From the NCBI GenBank assembly GCA_012513235.1, contig JAAZCO010000055.1:1-15405 (forward strand): DNA of 15,405 nucleotides, given 5' to 3'. Origin of the DNA: Gammaproteobacteria bacterium (GTDB lineage: Bacteria > Pseudomonadota > Gammaproteobacteria > Pseudomonadales > Pseudomonadaceae). The notes beneath the pieces are model-generated. The model had not been told where the DNA came from. It did not search any database and worked only from the letters and a program-made list of their open reading frames with translations. A program made the translations under genes and the position numbers. Below, piece after piece: positions 8,497-15,405 of this stretch (the first letter of the stretch is position 1; each line of letters begins with the position of its first letter).

Positions 8497-8519
8497 TCCT
8501 TTAATGATATCCATAAAGG
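8497..8519 (-). promoter_or_regulatory. Leader of the TTG-start amidohydrolase gene: ribosome binding site inside a small hairpin
   Basis: AGGA at 8500-8497 lies eight bases before the TTG start and decides it. The same bases sit in a 6-bp inverted repeat (CCTTTA at 8498-8503, TAAAGG at 8514-8519), so the leader could partly hide its ribosome binding site. The stem is short and AT-rich, so any effect is speculative. Confidence 0.4.
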
Positions 8520-8565
8520 TCAGACGCAAAGTAGGGGTAAGAGTTCGTGGTTTTTTATTGCAGGC

Positions 8566-8601
8566 TAACAATAGCGCCCCAGAATTCGAGCGCTATTGTT
8601 A
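8566..8601 (-). terminator. Stem-loop after the membrane protein gene, no U-tract
   Basis: A perfect 12-bp inverted repeat (TAACAATAGCGC at 8566-8577, GCGCTATTGTTA at 8590-8601) with a 12-base loop lies 11 bases past the stop of the membrane protein gene. Neither strand has a T-run after the stem. It may be a Rho-dependent or mRNA-stabilising 3' structure rather than an intrinsic terminator. Confidence 0.5.
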
Positions 8602-8611
8602 TCGCACAGGC

Positions 8612-9823
8612 TTATTGCATAGAAGCAATAATGACTTTTTTATGACGTAATAAACGGCTGCTTAAACGCAATAGAGCGCTTAAAGTTAGGAGTTGAATTG
8701 TGGCCAGTAGCGCAATCACCGCCCAATACACTGGGCTAAACTTGGTAACAATTCCACCTTGTACCCACACTAAATGCCACCAAAACATACCCATCACAAA
8801 GATCGCCACGCCAGGGCAAATCAAGCCAAAGCTAACGGGGTTGCGTTGCTCGCCTTTAAAGTTATCTTTTAAATAACCATTGAGCTGCATCACGCGGTAA
8901 CCCAGCAACATAATGCCCAGTTGCAGCATAAAGATGCTGGTGAACATGATAAAGAGCTTGCTCTGCACAATGGGCGCAGCAAAATGATGACTCAGACCAT
9001 GCTGCATGCGCACCCACTCAATGCCGAGCAGGGTCATAATCGGCACCAGCATCCACACGCTGGGTGTGGCTTGTGGTTGCAGACCATGTTGCATCATGGC
9101 TTGCAGGCCTGAAATCAAGACCAGTAAGCCGGTGATTAGCGCGACCATTAAAAACAGAATAGATAAGGTACCGGCCAACATAGCAATGGCTGAAATATGC
9201 GACATAGCGGCAGGCGCAGAAAACCCGACCGAGAGCATGGCAAAGGTAAAGACCGCTATCAAAGGGGATAAATGATTGTGTTCATCACTGCGATAGCCAC
9301 CTTTGACCAGCATGCGACTTAAATAACGTCCATAGATGCGCAGCGCCGACACGCCCAGTAAAGCAAAAGCCAGTAGCGCCAGAGGAAATAAATACTCCAC
9401 CACCGACCATAAATTCGGTACCAATACAGCGCCCAAAGCAAAACACACGTTAACGCTCATGGCTAAGGTCAATGGCTGCGTCATCAGCTGCACTTCATTG
9501 GGCGAGTTGAGCCAACTGGCATAACGCTCAGTTTTCTTCGCGGCGCTTTGCTCACGTAAATTCCAAACCACTAAGGTGAAGTGCAAAAGTGCTAATAACG
9601 CCATTGCTGTGACTGCCAACATGGCGAGTGGACGCACACCTGCAGGCAATGCAACTGTGCCTTGCAGAGCGGCGCTGAGATGCTGCCAAGTGGGCATCGG
9701 GAAGCCCGCATGCGGCACCATCCACATCAAATACATAAAGAAGGATACCGACAGGCCACCGGCACCAAGGGCCGCTAGCCAATAGCTTGGGTGCCAAGCT
9801 TGTTGAGGATCGCGTCTAAGCAT
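8612..9823 (-). CDS. Multi-pass inner-membrane protein of unknown function
   Basis: This 403-residue protein has about ten hydrophobic helices, roughly at 14-36, 66-88, 118-136, 140-162, 186-206, 210-240, 254-272, 288-310, 333-355 and 364-386. The loops are short and the C-terminus is basic. No cofactor or transporter motif is certain. Ten helices and this length would fit the TDT/SLAC1 (TehA-like) anion channel fold. The sequence also reminds me of a Pseudomonas family named TsoY, which includes selenoprotein members; both are recollections, not tests. Cys336 in GLICPGVA, a conserved-looking helix start, is encoded by TGC. The start at 9823 has GGGAG seven bases upstream. The gene follows the peroxiredoxin gene but is separated from it by a strong terminator, so it probably has its own promoter. 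Confidence 0.75.
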   Translation of the reverse strand: MLRRDPQQAWHPSYWLAALGAGGLSVSFFMYLMWMVPHAGFPMPTWQHLSAALQGTVALPAGVRPLAMLAVTAMALLALLHFTLVVWNLREQSAAKKTERYASWLNSPNEVQLMTQPLTLAMSVNVCFALGAVLVPNLWSVVEYLFPLALLAFALLGVSALRIYGRYLSRMLVKGGYRSDEHNHLSPLIAVFTFAMLSVGFSAPAAMSHISAIAMLAGTLSILFLMVALITGLLVLISGLQAMMQHGLQPQATPSVWMLVPIMTLLGIEWVRMQHGLSHHFAAPIVQSKLFIMFTSIFMLQLGIMLLGYRVMQLNGYLKDNFKGEQRNPVSFGLICPGVAIFVMGMFWWHLVWVQGGIVTKFSPVYWAVIALLATIQLLTLSALLRLSSRLLRHKKVIIASMQ

Positions 9824-9918
9824 AATGAATCTCCCTTATAAAACTGCAGTCTCGGCAGAGCAGAGGTGTTACCTGAACGTAGCAGATTTAGCTTCACTCA
9901 ATTAATACAGCCATCATC

Positions 9919-9955
9919 AAAAAAGCTCCGCTACCTGAACAGATAGCGGAGCTTT
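9919..9955 (-). terminator. Rho-independent terminator of the peroxiredoxin gene
   Basis: A perfect 12-bp stem (AAAGCTCCGCTA at 9922-9933, TAGCGGAGCTTT at 9944-9955) with a 10-base loop is followed, on the minus strand, by six T residues (9924-9919). It lies 33 bases past the peroxiredoxin stop and separates that gene from the membrane protein gene. Confidence 0.9.
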
Positions 9956-9988
9956 ACACAGCGTCTTAACCCTTAAGGCGACTGCGTC

Positions 9989-10642
9989 TTACAACTGCTT
10001 AGTGCAGAAGTAAAAATCAACACATTCGTACTCGCCTGATTTGACGCGTGCATCCGCTGCTTCTGCAGTGGCTGCTGGTGGCACGATCACGCGATCACCA
10101 GGCTTCCAGCCTTCTGGCGTTGCTACTTTGTGTTCGTCGCTGGTTTGCAGAGCATCCAGTAAACGCACGAACTCATCAATTGAACGACCGTTGCTCATCG
10201 GGTAGTACACCATCGCACGCAACACACCATTAGGGTCAATGATAAAGGTTGCACGCACTGCTGAAGTATCTGCAGCGCCAGGGTGAATCATGCCGTAAGC
10301 ACGCGCCACATCCATTTTCAGGTCAGCAATGATTGGGAATGGAATCTTCACGCCGAATTTTTCTTCGATGTTACGCATCCAAGCAATGTGTGAGTGGGTG
10401 CTATCAATAGATAAACCTAATAGCTCACAGTTACGCTTGTTGAACTCTGGCGCTGCTTTAGCAAAGGCGACAAACTCAGTGGTGCACACTGGCGTAAAGT
10501 CAGCAGGGTGTGAGAACAACACCAACCACTTGCCTTTGTAATCATCTAAAGATTTCATGCCATCAGTAGTTGGCGCATTAAATTCTGGTGCACGCTCGTT
10601 TAAACGTGGTAAGCCGTAAACAGCAGTATCAGTAGTTTGCAT
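9989..10642 (-). CDS. Prx6-type peroxiredoxin
   Basis: This enzyme reduces hydrogen peroxide and organic hydroperoxides in the cytoplasm. The 217 residues match the Prx6 subfamily. The peroxidatic Cys53 is in PADFTPVCTTEF, with Pro46 and Thr50 in place. The active-site arginine is probably Arg130 (SAVRATFIID). A long C-terminal extension (PEGWKPGDRVIVPP) precedes two further cysteines, Cys207 and Cys213 (YECVDFYFC). C-terminal cysteines at this position act as resolving residues in archaeal members such as the Aeropyrum enzyme, so a two-cysteine mechanism is possible here, in contrast to classical one-Cys Prx6. Cys72 is an additional cysteine. The ATG has GGAG seven bases upstream. The gene stands alone, with its own terminator and an AT-rich upstream region. 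Confidence 0.92.
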   Translation of the reverse strand: MQTTDTAVYGLPRLNERAPEFNAPTTDGMKSLDDYKGKWLVLFSHPADFTPVCTTEFVAFAKAAPEFNKRNCELLGLSIDSTHSHIAWMRNIEEKFGVKIPFPIIADLKMDVARAYGMIHPGAADTSAVRATFIIDPNGVLRAMVYYPMSNGRSIDEFVRLLDALQTSDEHKVATPEGWKPGDRVIVPPAATAEAADARVKSGEYECVDFYFCTKQL

Positions 10643-10698
10643 GATGTTACTCCGTGGTTATTTATTTAACTTGGGATTAATATATCATGCTAAAAAAT

Positions 10699-10743
10699 AT
10701 TATAAATAACTATATATCGATTACTTTGATAGTCTAAGGCTAT
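10699..10743 (-). promoter_or_regulatory. Candidate peroxiredoxin promoter with OxyR-like motif
   Basis: On the minus strand a perfect TATAAT lies at 10704-10699 with no good -35 at the expected distance. Just upstream is ATAG-N7-CTAT (10743-10729), continued at the correct spacing by ATCG (10721-10718) but poorly by the fourth element. The OxyR consensus is four such ATAG/CTAT elements spaced by seven bases. A weak -35 covered by an OxyR-like site is typical of OxyR-activated promoters, but AT-rich DNA makes chance matches easy. Confidence 0.35.
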
Positions 10744-10756
10744 TAATGCGGCTATG

Positions 10757-10770
10757 TTGATCTGGATCAC
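10757..10770. promoter_or_regulatory. ANR/FNR-like or Vfr/CRP-like site upstream of peroxiredoxin gene
   Basis: TTGATCTGGATCAC matches the FNR/ANR consensus TTGAT-N4-ATCAA in nine of ten defined bases. On the minus strand, TGTGATCCAGATCAACA also resembles the CRP/Vfr consensus TGTGA-N6-TCACA, so the sequence does not settle which regulator binds. Its centre is about 70 bases upstream of the transcription start implied by the TATAAT at 10704-10699, a usual class I activator position. Confidence 0.5.
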
Positions 10771-10812
10771 AGTGTTGTGTGGCAAGTGCAGAGTGAGGGG
10801 GATGCGGTCAGC

Positions 10813-10839
10813 ACTCAGCGCTATAGATAAGCGCTGAGT
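10813..10839 (-). terminator. Stem-loop downstream of the universal stress protein gene
   Basis: A perfect 10-bp stem (ACTCAGCGCT at 10813-10822, AGCGCTGAGT at 10830-10839) with a 7-base loop lies about 18 bases past the usp stop. No T-run follows on either strand, so it is a possible Rho-dependent or mRNA-end structure, not a clear intrinsic terminator. Confidence 0.45.
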
Positions 10840-10856
10840 TGGGGAGATGACTGTGC

Positions 10857-11708
10857 TTACTTCATCACTAAAATAGGTATCGGGCTGTTTTCCAGCATTT
10901 TTAAGGTGTTACTACCGATAAAAAACTGACGTAAGCGCGGACTGGCAAAAGCACCCATGACCAGCAGATCTACAGCATTATTGTGTTGATAAGCTAACAG
11001 CTCCTTAGAAATATCGCCCTGTAAGTAGGTTGCTATCACGTTAAAGCCGCGTTGCTTTAACCGCTCAGTCGCCTGGGCAAATTTTTCTTGCTGATCGGGT
11101 TGCTTGTTTTTGATGGTGACTAAGTGACAATCCAGACCGCCCAGCAAATCACTGGTTAAAATATGCCCAATAGCAGCTTCGGTCGTGGCGCGTCCATCAT
11201 AGGCCAGCATAAAGCTTTTTGGCGCGGTAAAATCATGCGGGGTAATCAACACTGGGGTGTTGATTCGGCGCAGCAGACTTTCTACATGCGTGCCGAGGAT
11301 GGAGAGTTTTTTATCGGTTTTGCTGCCAGAGTGCCCCATAATAATCAGCCGCGCGCTATCTTCCAGCGCCAGTAAATTATCAATAAATTCACCGTGGCGT
11401 TGCACAGTAGTCACGTCGCTGCAGCCGGCGTCTTGCGCCTTTATTCCAGCAGTGGCCAGTAATTCTTTACCCAGTTGTAAGGCTACTTTGGCGCGCAGTT
11501 CATCCAGCGTGGCAATTTCATTGAGTAACTTAGAGCGTGCACCCAGACCAATAGCACCGGATAAATCTTGGCTTTCAGGCAGGTGCTGCTTTTCAATGCT
11601 GTGTAGAAAAGTAAGCGGATTGCTGAGCTGCTGAGCGGCCCAAATAGCAGCGTCTTGCACGCTGGTGGACCAGGTTGATTCATCAATGCAGGCTAATATT
11701 TTTTGCAT
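10857..11708 (-). CDS. Tandem-domain universal stress protein (UspA family)
   Basis: This cytoplasmic protein has two Usp domains in its 283 residues. The first starts at MQKILACIDES and ends near the linker after a GHSGS segment and NTPVLITPHD. The second starts at SFMLAYDG and ends with LLVMGAFASPR, then FIGSNTLKMLENSPIPILVMK. The GSNT part resembles the phosphate-binding G-(S/T) element of ATP-binding Usp proteins, but the glycine-rich loop is not a full match, so nucleotide binding is uncertain. I choose the ATG at 11708, which has GAGGA seven bases upstream. An ATG seven codons earlier would overlap the transporter stop and lacks such a site. It directly follows the SulP transporter gene, so the two are probably cotranscribed and the protein may modulate transport or act in the same stress response. 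Confidence 0.88.
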   Translation of the reverse strand: MQKILACIDESTWSTSVQDAAIWAAQQLSNPLTFLHSIEKQHLPESQDLSGAIGLGARSKLLNEIATLDELRAKVALQLGKELLATAGIKAQDAGCSDVTTVQRHGEFIDNLLALEDSARLIIMGHSGSKTDKKLSILGTHVESLLRRINTPVLITPHDFTAPKSFMLAYDGRATTEAAIGHILTSDLLGGLDCHLVTIKNKQPDQQEKFAQATERLKQRGFNVIATYLQGDISKELLAYQHNNAVDLLVMGAFASPRLRQFFIGSNTLKMLENSPIPILVMK

Positions 11709-11715
11709 GGTGTAG

Positions 11716-11720
11716 TCCTC
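11716..11720 (-). promoter_or_regulatory. Ribosome binding site setting the usp start
   Basis: GAGGA on the minus strand, seven bases before the ATG at 11708, overlaps the stop codon of the SulP gene. It favours this start over the ATG at 11729. Confidence 0.75.
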
Positions 11721-13203
11721 AGTGCTCATTGCTTAAGGTTGTGGCAGTGTGCGCATCACTGTGCAAACCAAATTTATCAATCACGGTTTTACTGGCTTGA
11801 TTGATCCCGATTAAGCTCACTTCAGCGCCCAAGCGTTGGTACTTAATCACAATCTGATCTAAAGCCGCCACCGCCGTAATATCCCAAAAATGTGCGCGGG
11901 TTAAATCAATCACCACCTTATCGGCTGCATAAGAGAAGTCAAACGAGGCAAAGAGTTTCTCAGCGGAGGCGAAAAACACTTGGCCAATCACCTGATAGCG
12001 TAATTCAGCTGCACTCGACTCTTGCTTAACAATCATTAAACGACTGATTTTATTCACAAAGAACAGCGCCGATAACAGCACTCCAGCCAACACACCCAGA
12101 GCCAAGTTATGGGTATAAAGCACCACAGTCACAGTCGTTAACATCACGACATTGCTGGAGATGGGCAACTTTTTAAAGTCACGCACCGAGCTCCAAGAGA
12201 ATGAACCAATCGACACCATGATCATCACCGCAACCAGCGCAGCCATCGGGATTTGTTTAATCCAGTCGCTGAGGAACACCACCATAATCAACAAGAAAAA
12301 GCCGGCGCAAAAGGTCGATAAACGCCCGCGGCCACCGGATTTAATATTAATCACCGACTGACCAATCATCGCGCAACCGGCCATGCCACCAAGTAAACCA
12401 GCACCGATATTCGCGATACCTTGGCCTTTACATTCTTGGTCGCGGTTGTGTTTAGTGTCGGTGAGTTCATCGATGATATTGGCGGTCATCAAGGATTCCA
12501 GTAAGCCGACAATAGAAAGGGCCAAGGCGTAGGGCAGAATAATCCATAAGGTTTCGAGATTTAACGGCACATCCGGCCAGAGAAAGATGGGTAAGGTATC
12601 CGGCAGTTGGCCCATATCACCCACAGTGCGTACATCTAAACCTAAGTAAATCGAAGCCGCAGTGAGGCTGACAATGCAAATCAGTGTTGAAGGGACGGCT
12701 TTACCTATCTTGGGAATCAGCGGGAACAGATAGACAATCCCTAATCCAACAGCAGTCACAGCGTAAACATGCCAAGTCACATCGGTAAGTTGCGGTAATT
12801 GGGCGATAAAAATCAAAATCGCCAGCGCATTGACAAAGCCGGTGACCACCGACTTGGAAACAAAACGCATCAGCCCACCCAGCTTTAAATAGCCGATGGT
12901 GATTTGCAATACTCCGGTTAACAAGGTGGCAGCCAGCAAATACTCCAGACCATGCTGTTTCACCAAGGTAACCATCAGCAGCGCCATCGCACCGGTGGCC
13001 GCAGAGATCATCCCCGGACGACCACCGACAAAGGCAATAATCACCGCAATACAAAATGAAGCATATAAGCCGACTTTAGGGTCGACACCGGCAATAATCG
13101 AAAAGGCAATCGCCTCAGGAATCAGTGCCAGCGCCACTACCAGGCCGGATAAAATGTCACCACGTATATTGAAAAACCATTCTTGTTGCATACTTTTAAG
13201 CAT
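11719..13203 (-). CDS. SulP-family inorganic anion transporter with C-terminal STAS domain
   Basis: This is an inner-membrane transporter for an inorganic anion such as bicarbonate or sulfate; the substrate cannot be decided from sequence. The 494 residues begin with the typical short N-terminus and SulP core ([16 protein letters not shown] at 20-35, [11 protein letters not shown] at 66-76). The family signature follows, [20 protein letters not shown] at 272-291. A STAS domain covers about 400-485, with [19 protein letters not shown] at 431-449; the segment at FWDIT is where many family members have a phosphorylatable Ser or Thr. Compact members like this one resemble BicA-type bicarbonate transporters more than long plant sulfate carriers. 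The start at 13203 has a GGA seven bases upstream. The downstream usp gene starts 11 bases after the stop. Confidence 0.9.
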   Translation of the reverse strand: MLKSMQQEWFFNIRGDILSGLVVALALIPEAIAFSIIAGVDPKVGLYASFCIAVIIAFVGGRPGMISAATGAMALLMVTLVKQHGLEYLLAATLLTGVLQITIGYLKLGGLMRFVSKSVVTGFVNALAILIFIAQLPQLTDVTWHVYAVTAVGLGIVYLFPLIPKIGKAVPSTLICIVSLTAASIYLGLDVRTVGDMGQLPDTLPIFLWPDVPLNLETLWIILPYALALSIVGLLESLMTANIIDELTDTKHNRDQECKGQGIANIGAGLLGGMAGCAMIGQSVINIKSGGRGRLSTFCAGFFLLIMVVFLSDWIKQIPMAALVAVMIMVSIGSFSWSSVRDFKKLPISSNVVMLTTVTVVLYTHNLALGVLAGVLLSALFFVNKISRLMIVKQESSAAELRYQVIGQVFFASAEKLFASFDFSYAADKVVIDLTRAHFWDITAVAALDQIVIKYQRLGAEVSLIGINQASKTVIDKFGLHSDAHTATTLSNEH

Positions 13204-13438
13204 AATGTGTCCAAATCGCTGAGTGCAGATGGCAGTCAGGCGCGGGCGACTCGTTAGGAGTCAATTGATTGTAGAGTAGGTGGCAAGTTTAGCAGGGCTA
13301 AAAAGTGCTGTCGTGGATAAGCCGTGATTGCTGGGTTGAGCTTGAGATTTATTGGCGAAATATAGATGTCATCATTTTGTCATCTATAAGCGTTGTAATA
13401 TGCCTGACATATTTCAACGTGGATGACAGGATTAACGC
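13204..13438. other. Divergent intergenic region between SulP gene and phoB
   Basis: This 235-base gap carries the phoB promoter at its right end. The left part, which should hold the SulP promoter, shows no clear -35/-10 pair. It contains a 6-bp inverted repeat with a 3-base spacer (TTTAGC at 13288-13293, GCTAAA at 13297-13302) and a 5-bp repeat at 13248-13262, both too short to assign. Confidence 0.5.
13366..13399 (+). promoter_or_regulatory. Pho box and -10 of the phoB promoter
   Basis: Two heptamers, ATGTCAT (13366-13372) and TTGTCAT (13377-13383), each match the Pho-box half-site CTGTCAT in six of seven bases and are separated by four bases (CATT), giving the canonical 11-base repeat. 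Exactly ten bases after the box lies TGTAAT (13394-13399), a five-of-six -10 match. This is the layout of E. coli phoA-type promoters, in which PhoB replaces -35 recognition, so phoB-phoR is probably autoactivated under phosphate starvation. Confidence 0.88.
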
Positions 13439-14128
13439 ATGCTCAGTAAAACTGTACTCATTGTGGATGATGAAGCCCCGATTCGGGAGATGATTGCAGT
13501 GGCGCTGCAGATGGCGGGCTATCAGTGTTTGGAGGCAGAGAACGCGCAGATTGCGCACGCGCTAATTGTCGATCATCAGCCCGATATTATTTTACTGGAT
13601 TGGATGATGCCCGATGTCAGCGGTATTGAGTTGGCGCGCCGTCTAAAACGTGAACCGAGTTGTGCCGATATTCCAATTATTATGCTCACTGCGCGCAGTG
13701 AAGAAGATAATAAAGTGCAAGGTTTGGAAGCCGGTGCAGATGATTATATGACCAAGCCTTTTTCACCGCGCGAGTTGATTGCTCGCTTAAAAGCGGTGCT
13801 GCGCCGTACCGCTAGTGCCGGTGTTGATCAGCCGATTGAGATTGAAGGCTTGTGTTTAGATCCTGCCAGTCACCGTGTCAGCTCGGACGGTGTCGCGCTC
13901 GATATTGGCCCGACTGAGTTTCGGTTGCTGCAGTTTTTTATGACTCACCCAGAGCGTGCTTACAGTCGCAGTCAGTTACTCGACCAAGTCTGGGGCGGGA
14001 ATGTGTATATTGAAGAGCGCACCATTGATGTGCATATTCGTCGTTTACGTCTGGCCTTGGGTGCCAAGCATGAGCACTTGGTGCAAACGGTGCGCGGTAT
14101 GGGCTATCGATTTTCCACTCAGGTATAA
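13439..14128 (+). CDS. phoB: Phosphate regulon response regulator PhoB
   Basis: This is the transcriptional activator of phosphate-starvation genes. The 229 residues hold a receiver domain (about 1-122) with acidic Asp10/Asp11, phosphoacceptor Asp54 in LLDWMMPDVSG, Thr84 in MLTAR and Lys106 in TKPFSP. A winged-helix OmpR-type DNA-binding domain fills the C-terminal half, ending in HLVQTVRGMGYRFS. The length equals that of E. coli PhoB and the WMMPDVSG segment is typical of PhoB. The ATG has AGGA seven bases upstream. The gene is preceded by a Pho box and followed after 24 bases by phoR, so it is very likely autoregulated and cotranscribed with its kinase. Confidence 0.97.
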   Translation: MLSKTVLIVDDEAPIREMIAVALQMAGYQCLEAENAQIAHALIVDHQPDIILLDWMMPDVSGIELARRLKREPSCADIPIIMLTARSEEDNKVQGLEAGADDYMTKPFSPRELIARLKAVLRRTASAGVDQPIEIEGLCLDPASHRVSSDGVALDIGPTEFRLLQFFMTHPERAYSRSQLLDQVWGGNVYIEERTIDVHIRRLRLALGAKHEHLVQTVRGMGYRFSTQV

Positions 14129-14152
14129 GCCAGTTAAGGTCTGCAGTTATTT

Positions 14153-15405
14153 ATGAAGCGGTTATTGCGAACGGAGATACTGCGCCTAGCGGGCTGCGTA
14201 CTGCTGGGCACCTTGTTAGGCTATTACTGGGATCAACCAGCGCTGGGTGCCGCCGCTGCGTTGCTATTATTGCTCGGCCAGCATATGTGGCAATTACAAC
14301 GTTTAGTGCGCTGGTTGCAAGCGCCGCAAGATGCACCGCCCGAAGCGCACCGGCTGTGGGGCGAGGTCTTTGATGGTATTTATCACTATCAACGCCGCCA
14401 GAAAACTGATCAACAGCAGTTAGCACAACTGCTGGAGCGCATTCAAGACTCCAGCCAAGCGCTGCGCGACGGTGTGGTGATGATTGATCAGCAGGGCGAT
14501 TTAGAATGGTGGAATCACGCTGCGGAAAAACTCCTGGGCTTATCGCCCAATAGCGATCGCGGTCAGCCAATTACCTATTTGCTGCGCCATCCGCAGTTTG
14601 TGGATTATTACGAAAGCCAAAACTACCTTGAGCCTTTGGTGCTGCCATCGCATCTGGATGAAGCGTGTTTTTTAGAGTATCAAATCACTTTGTTTGGTGA
14701 GAACGATCGCCTGTTGCTGGTACGTGATTGCAGTAAAATGAAACGTTTGGAGCGTATGCGTCAAGACTTTATTGCCAATGTCTCGCATGAGTTGCGCACG
14801 CCGCTGACGGTATTGTCAGGTTATTTAGAAACCTTCAGTGATTATGCCGATGAGCTACCGACACAGTGGCAGCGCGGTCTGACCTTAATGAGTCAGCAGT
14901 CGGCGCGTATGGAGCATTTGGTCGCGGATTTACTCACGCTGTCGCGCTTAGAAACCAGTGACTTTAAAGCCGAAGCCGAGCCGATCCATGTGGTGGCGTT
15001 ATTGGAGTCGATTCGTTTGGATGCTTTGGCTTTATCCGGTCAGCAGCACGAGATTGTGATCCATGCCGATACGCAGTTGTATGTGCGCGGGGCTGCGCAT
15101 GAGTTACGCAGTGCCTTTTCCAATCTGGTGTTTAACGCGGTGAAATATACGCCAGCGGGCAGTTGTATCCAATTGCATTGGCATCACGATGCTGAGGGTG
15201 CCTATTTGGCGGTACAAGATAATGGACCAGGCATTGATGCGCAGCACTTAGCTTCGTTAACCCAGCGCTTTTATCGGGTGGACAGCAGTCGCTCCAGCCA
15301 AACCGGCGGTACCGGTTTAGGCTTAGCGATTGTCAAACATGTGTTGTTGCGCCACCAAGGGCGCTTAGATATCAGCAGTGTGGCCGAGCAGGGCAGTTGC
15401 TTTAC
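14153..15405 (+). CDS. phoR: Phosphate regulon sensor kinase PhoR, C-terminal end cut by window edge
   Basis: This is the membrane-bound histidine kinase that phosphorylates PhoB when phosphate is scarce. The 417 visible residues start with one or two N-terminal hydrophobic segments (about 11-25 and 30-45) that anchor it, followed by a cytoplasmic linker. A PAS-like domain begins around 100 (LRDGVVMIDQQGDLEWWN). The phosphoacceptor His212 is in FIANVSHELRTPL. The ATPase domain shows the N-box with Asn327 (NLVFNAVKYTP), G1 (DNGPGI, 355-360), an F-box-like RFYRVD and G2 (GGTGLGLA, 384-391). As in other PhoR proteins, there is no large periplasmic sensor domain. Only about 15 to 30 residues should be missing. 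The ATG at 14153 has just a weak, distant AAGG, so translation may depend on coupling with phoB. Confidence 0.95.
   Translation, partial: MKRLLRTEILRLAGCVLLGTLLGYYWDQPALGAAAALLLLLGQHMWQLQRLVRWLQAPQDAPPEAHRLWGEVFDGIYHYQRRQKTDQQQLAQLLERIQDSSQALRDGVVMIDQQGDLEWWNHAAEKLLGLSPNSDRGQPITYLLRHPQFVDYYESQNYLEPLVLPSHLDEACFLEYQITLFGENDRLLLVRDCSKMKRLERMRQDFIANVSHELRTPLTVLSGYLETFSDYADELPTQWQRGLTLMSQQSARMEHLVADLLTLSRLETSDFKAEAEPIHVVALLESIRLDALALSGQQHEIVIHADTQLYVRGAAHELRSAFSNLVFNAVKYTPAGSCIQLHWHHDAEGAYLAVQDNGPGIDAQHLASLTQRFYRVDSSRSSQTGGTGLGLAIVKHVLLRHQGRLDISSVAEQGSCF

Noticed and set aside
9919..10856. Possible operon of peroxiredoxin with the membrane protein gene downstream
   Set aside because: A strong intrinsic terminator lies between them, so common transcription is unlikely.
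13406..13429. Perfect minus-strand CTGTCAT close to the phoB start
   Set aside because: No second heptamer at 11-base spacing, so it is not a full Pho box for the SulP gene.
14151..14570. 139-codon minus-strand open frame over the start of phoR
   Set aside because: It lies opposite a well-recognised phoR and its protein looks like random translation.

Overview
The window looks like chromosomal DNA from a gammaproteobacterium, most likely a Pseudomonas relative (Pseudomonadaceae) of moderate GC. The evidence is the gene families, their order and the look of the proteins, not a database search. It holds 12 protein-coding genes, two of them cut by the window edges. I saw no RNA genes, mobile elements or CRISPR arrays.

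Region 1 (1-7465) is a lactate utilisation locus. A GntR/FCD regulator, lldR, is transcribed rightward. Leftward and divergent from it run lldP (lactate permease), lldE, lldF and lldG (the LutABC-type iron-sulfur L-lactate dehydrogenase), then an FAD/4Fe-4S D-lactate dehydrogenase that runs off the left edge. The last four genes are joined by ATGA stop/start overlaps. The lldR-lldP gap carries a near-perfect TGGT-N3-ACCA palindrome, a likely LldR operator. The lldP-lldE gap holds a 12-bp stem-loop that could set permease levels apart from enzyme levels. Uptake and oxidation of both lactate isomers, with electrons passed to the respiratory chain, would be controlled together.

Region 2 (7466-9988) has two leftward genes: a predicted exported amidohydrolase with a TTG start, and a roughly ten-helix membrane protein of unknown role. 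Region 3 (9989-10856) is a Prx6-type peroxiredoxin with its own terminator and an AT-rich promoter region. That region contains an ANR/Vfr-like palindrome and a weaker OxyR-like motif.

Region 4 (10857-13203) is a leftward pair, a SulP anion transporter with a STAS domain followed by a tandem universal stress protein, apparently cotranscribed. Region 5 (13204-15405) is the rightward phoB-phoR phosphate two-component system. It is preceded by a clear Pho box with a well-spaced -10, and phoR is cut by the right edge.

Most of the window is recognisable core metabolism and regulation. I did not find a convincing undescribed system. The best leads are the regulatory elements and the unassigned membrane protein.
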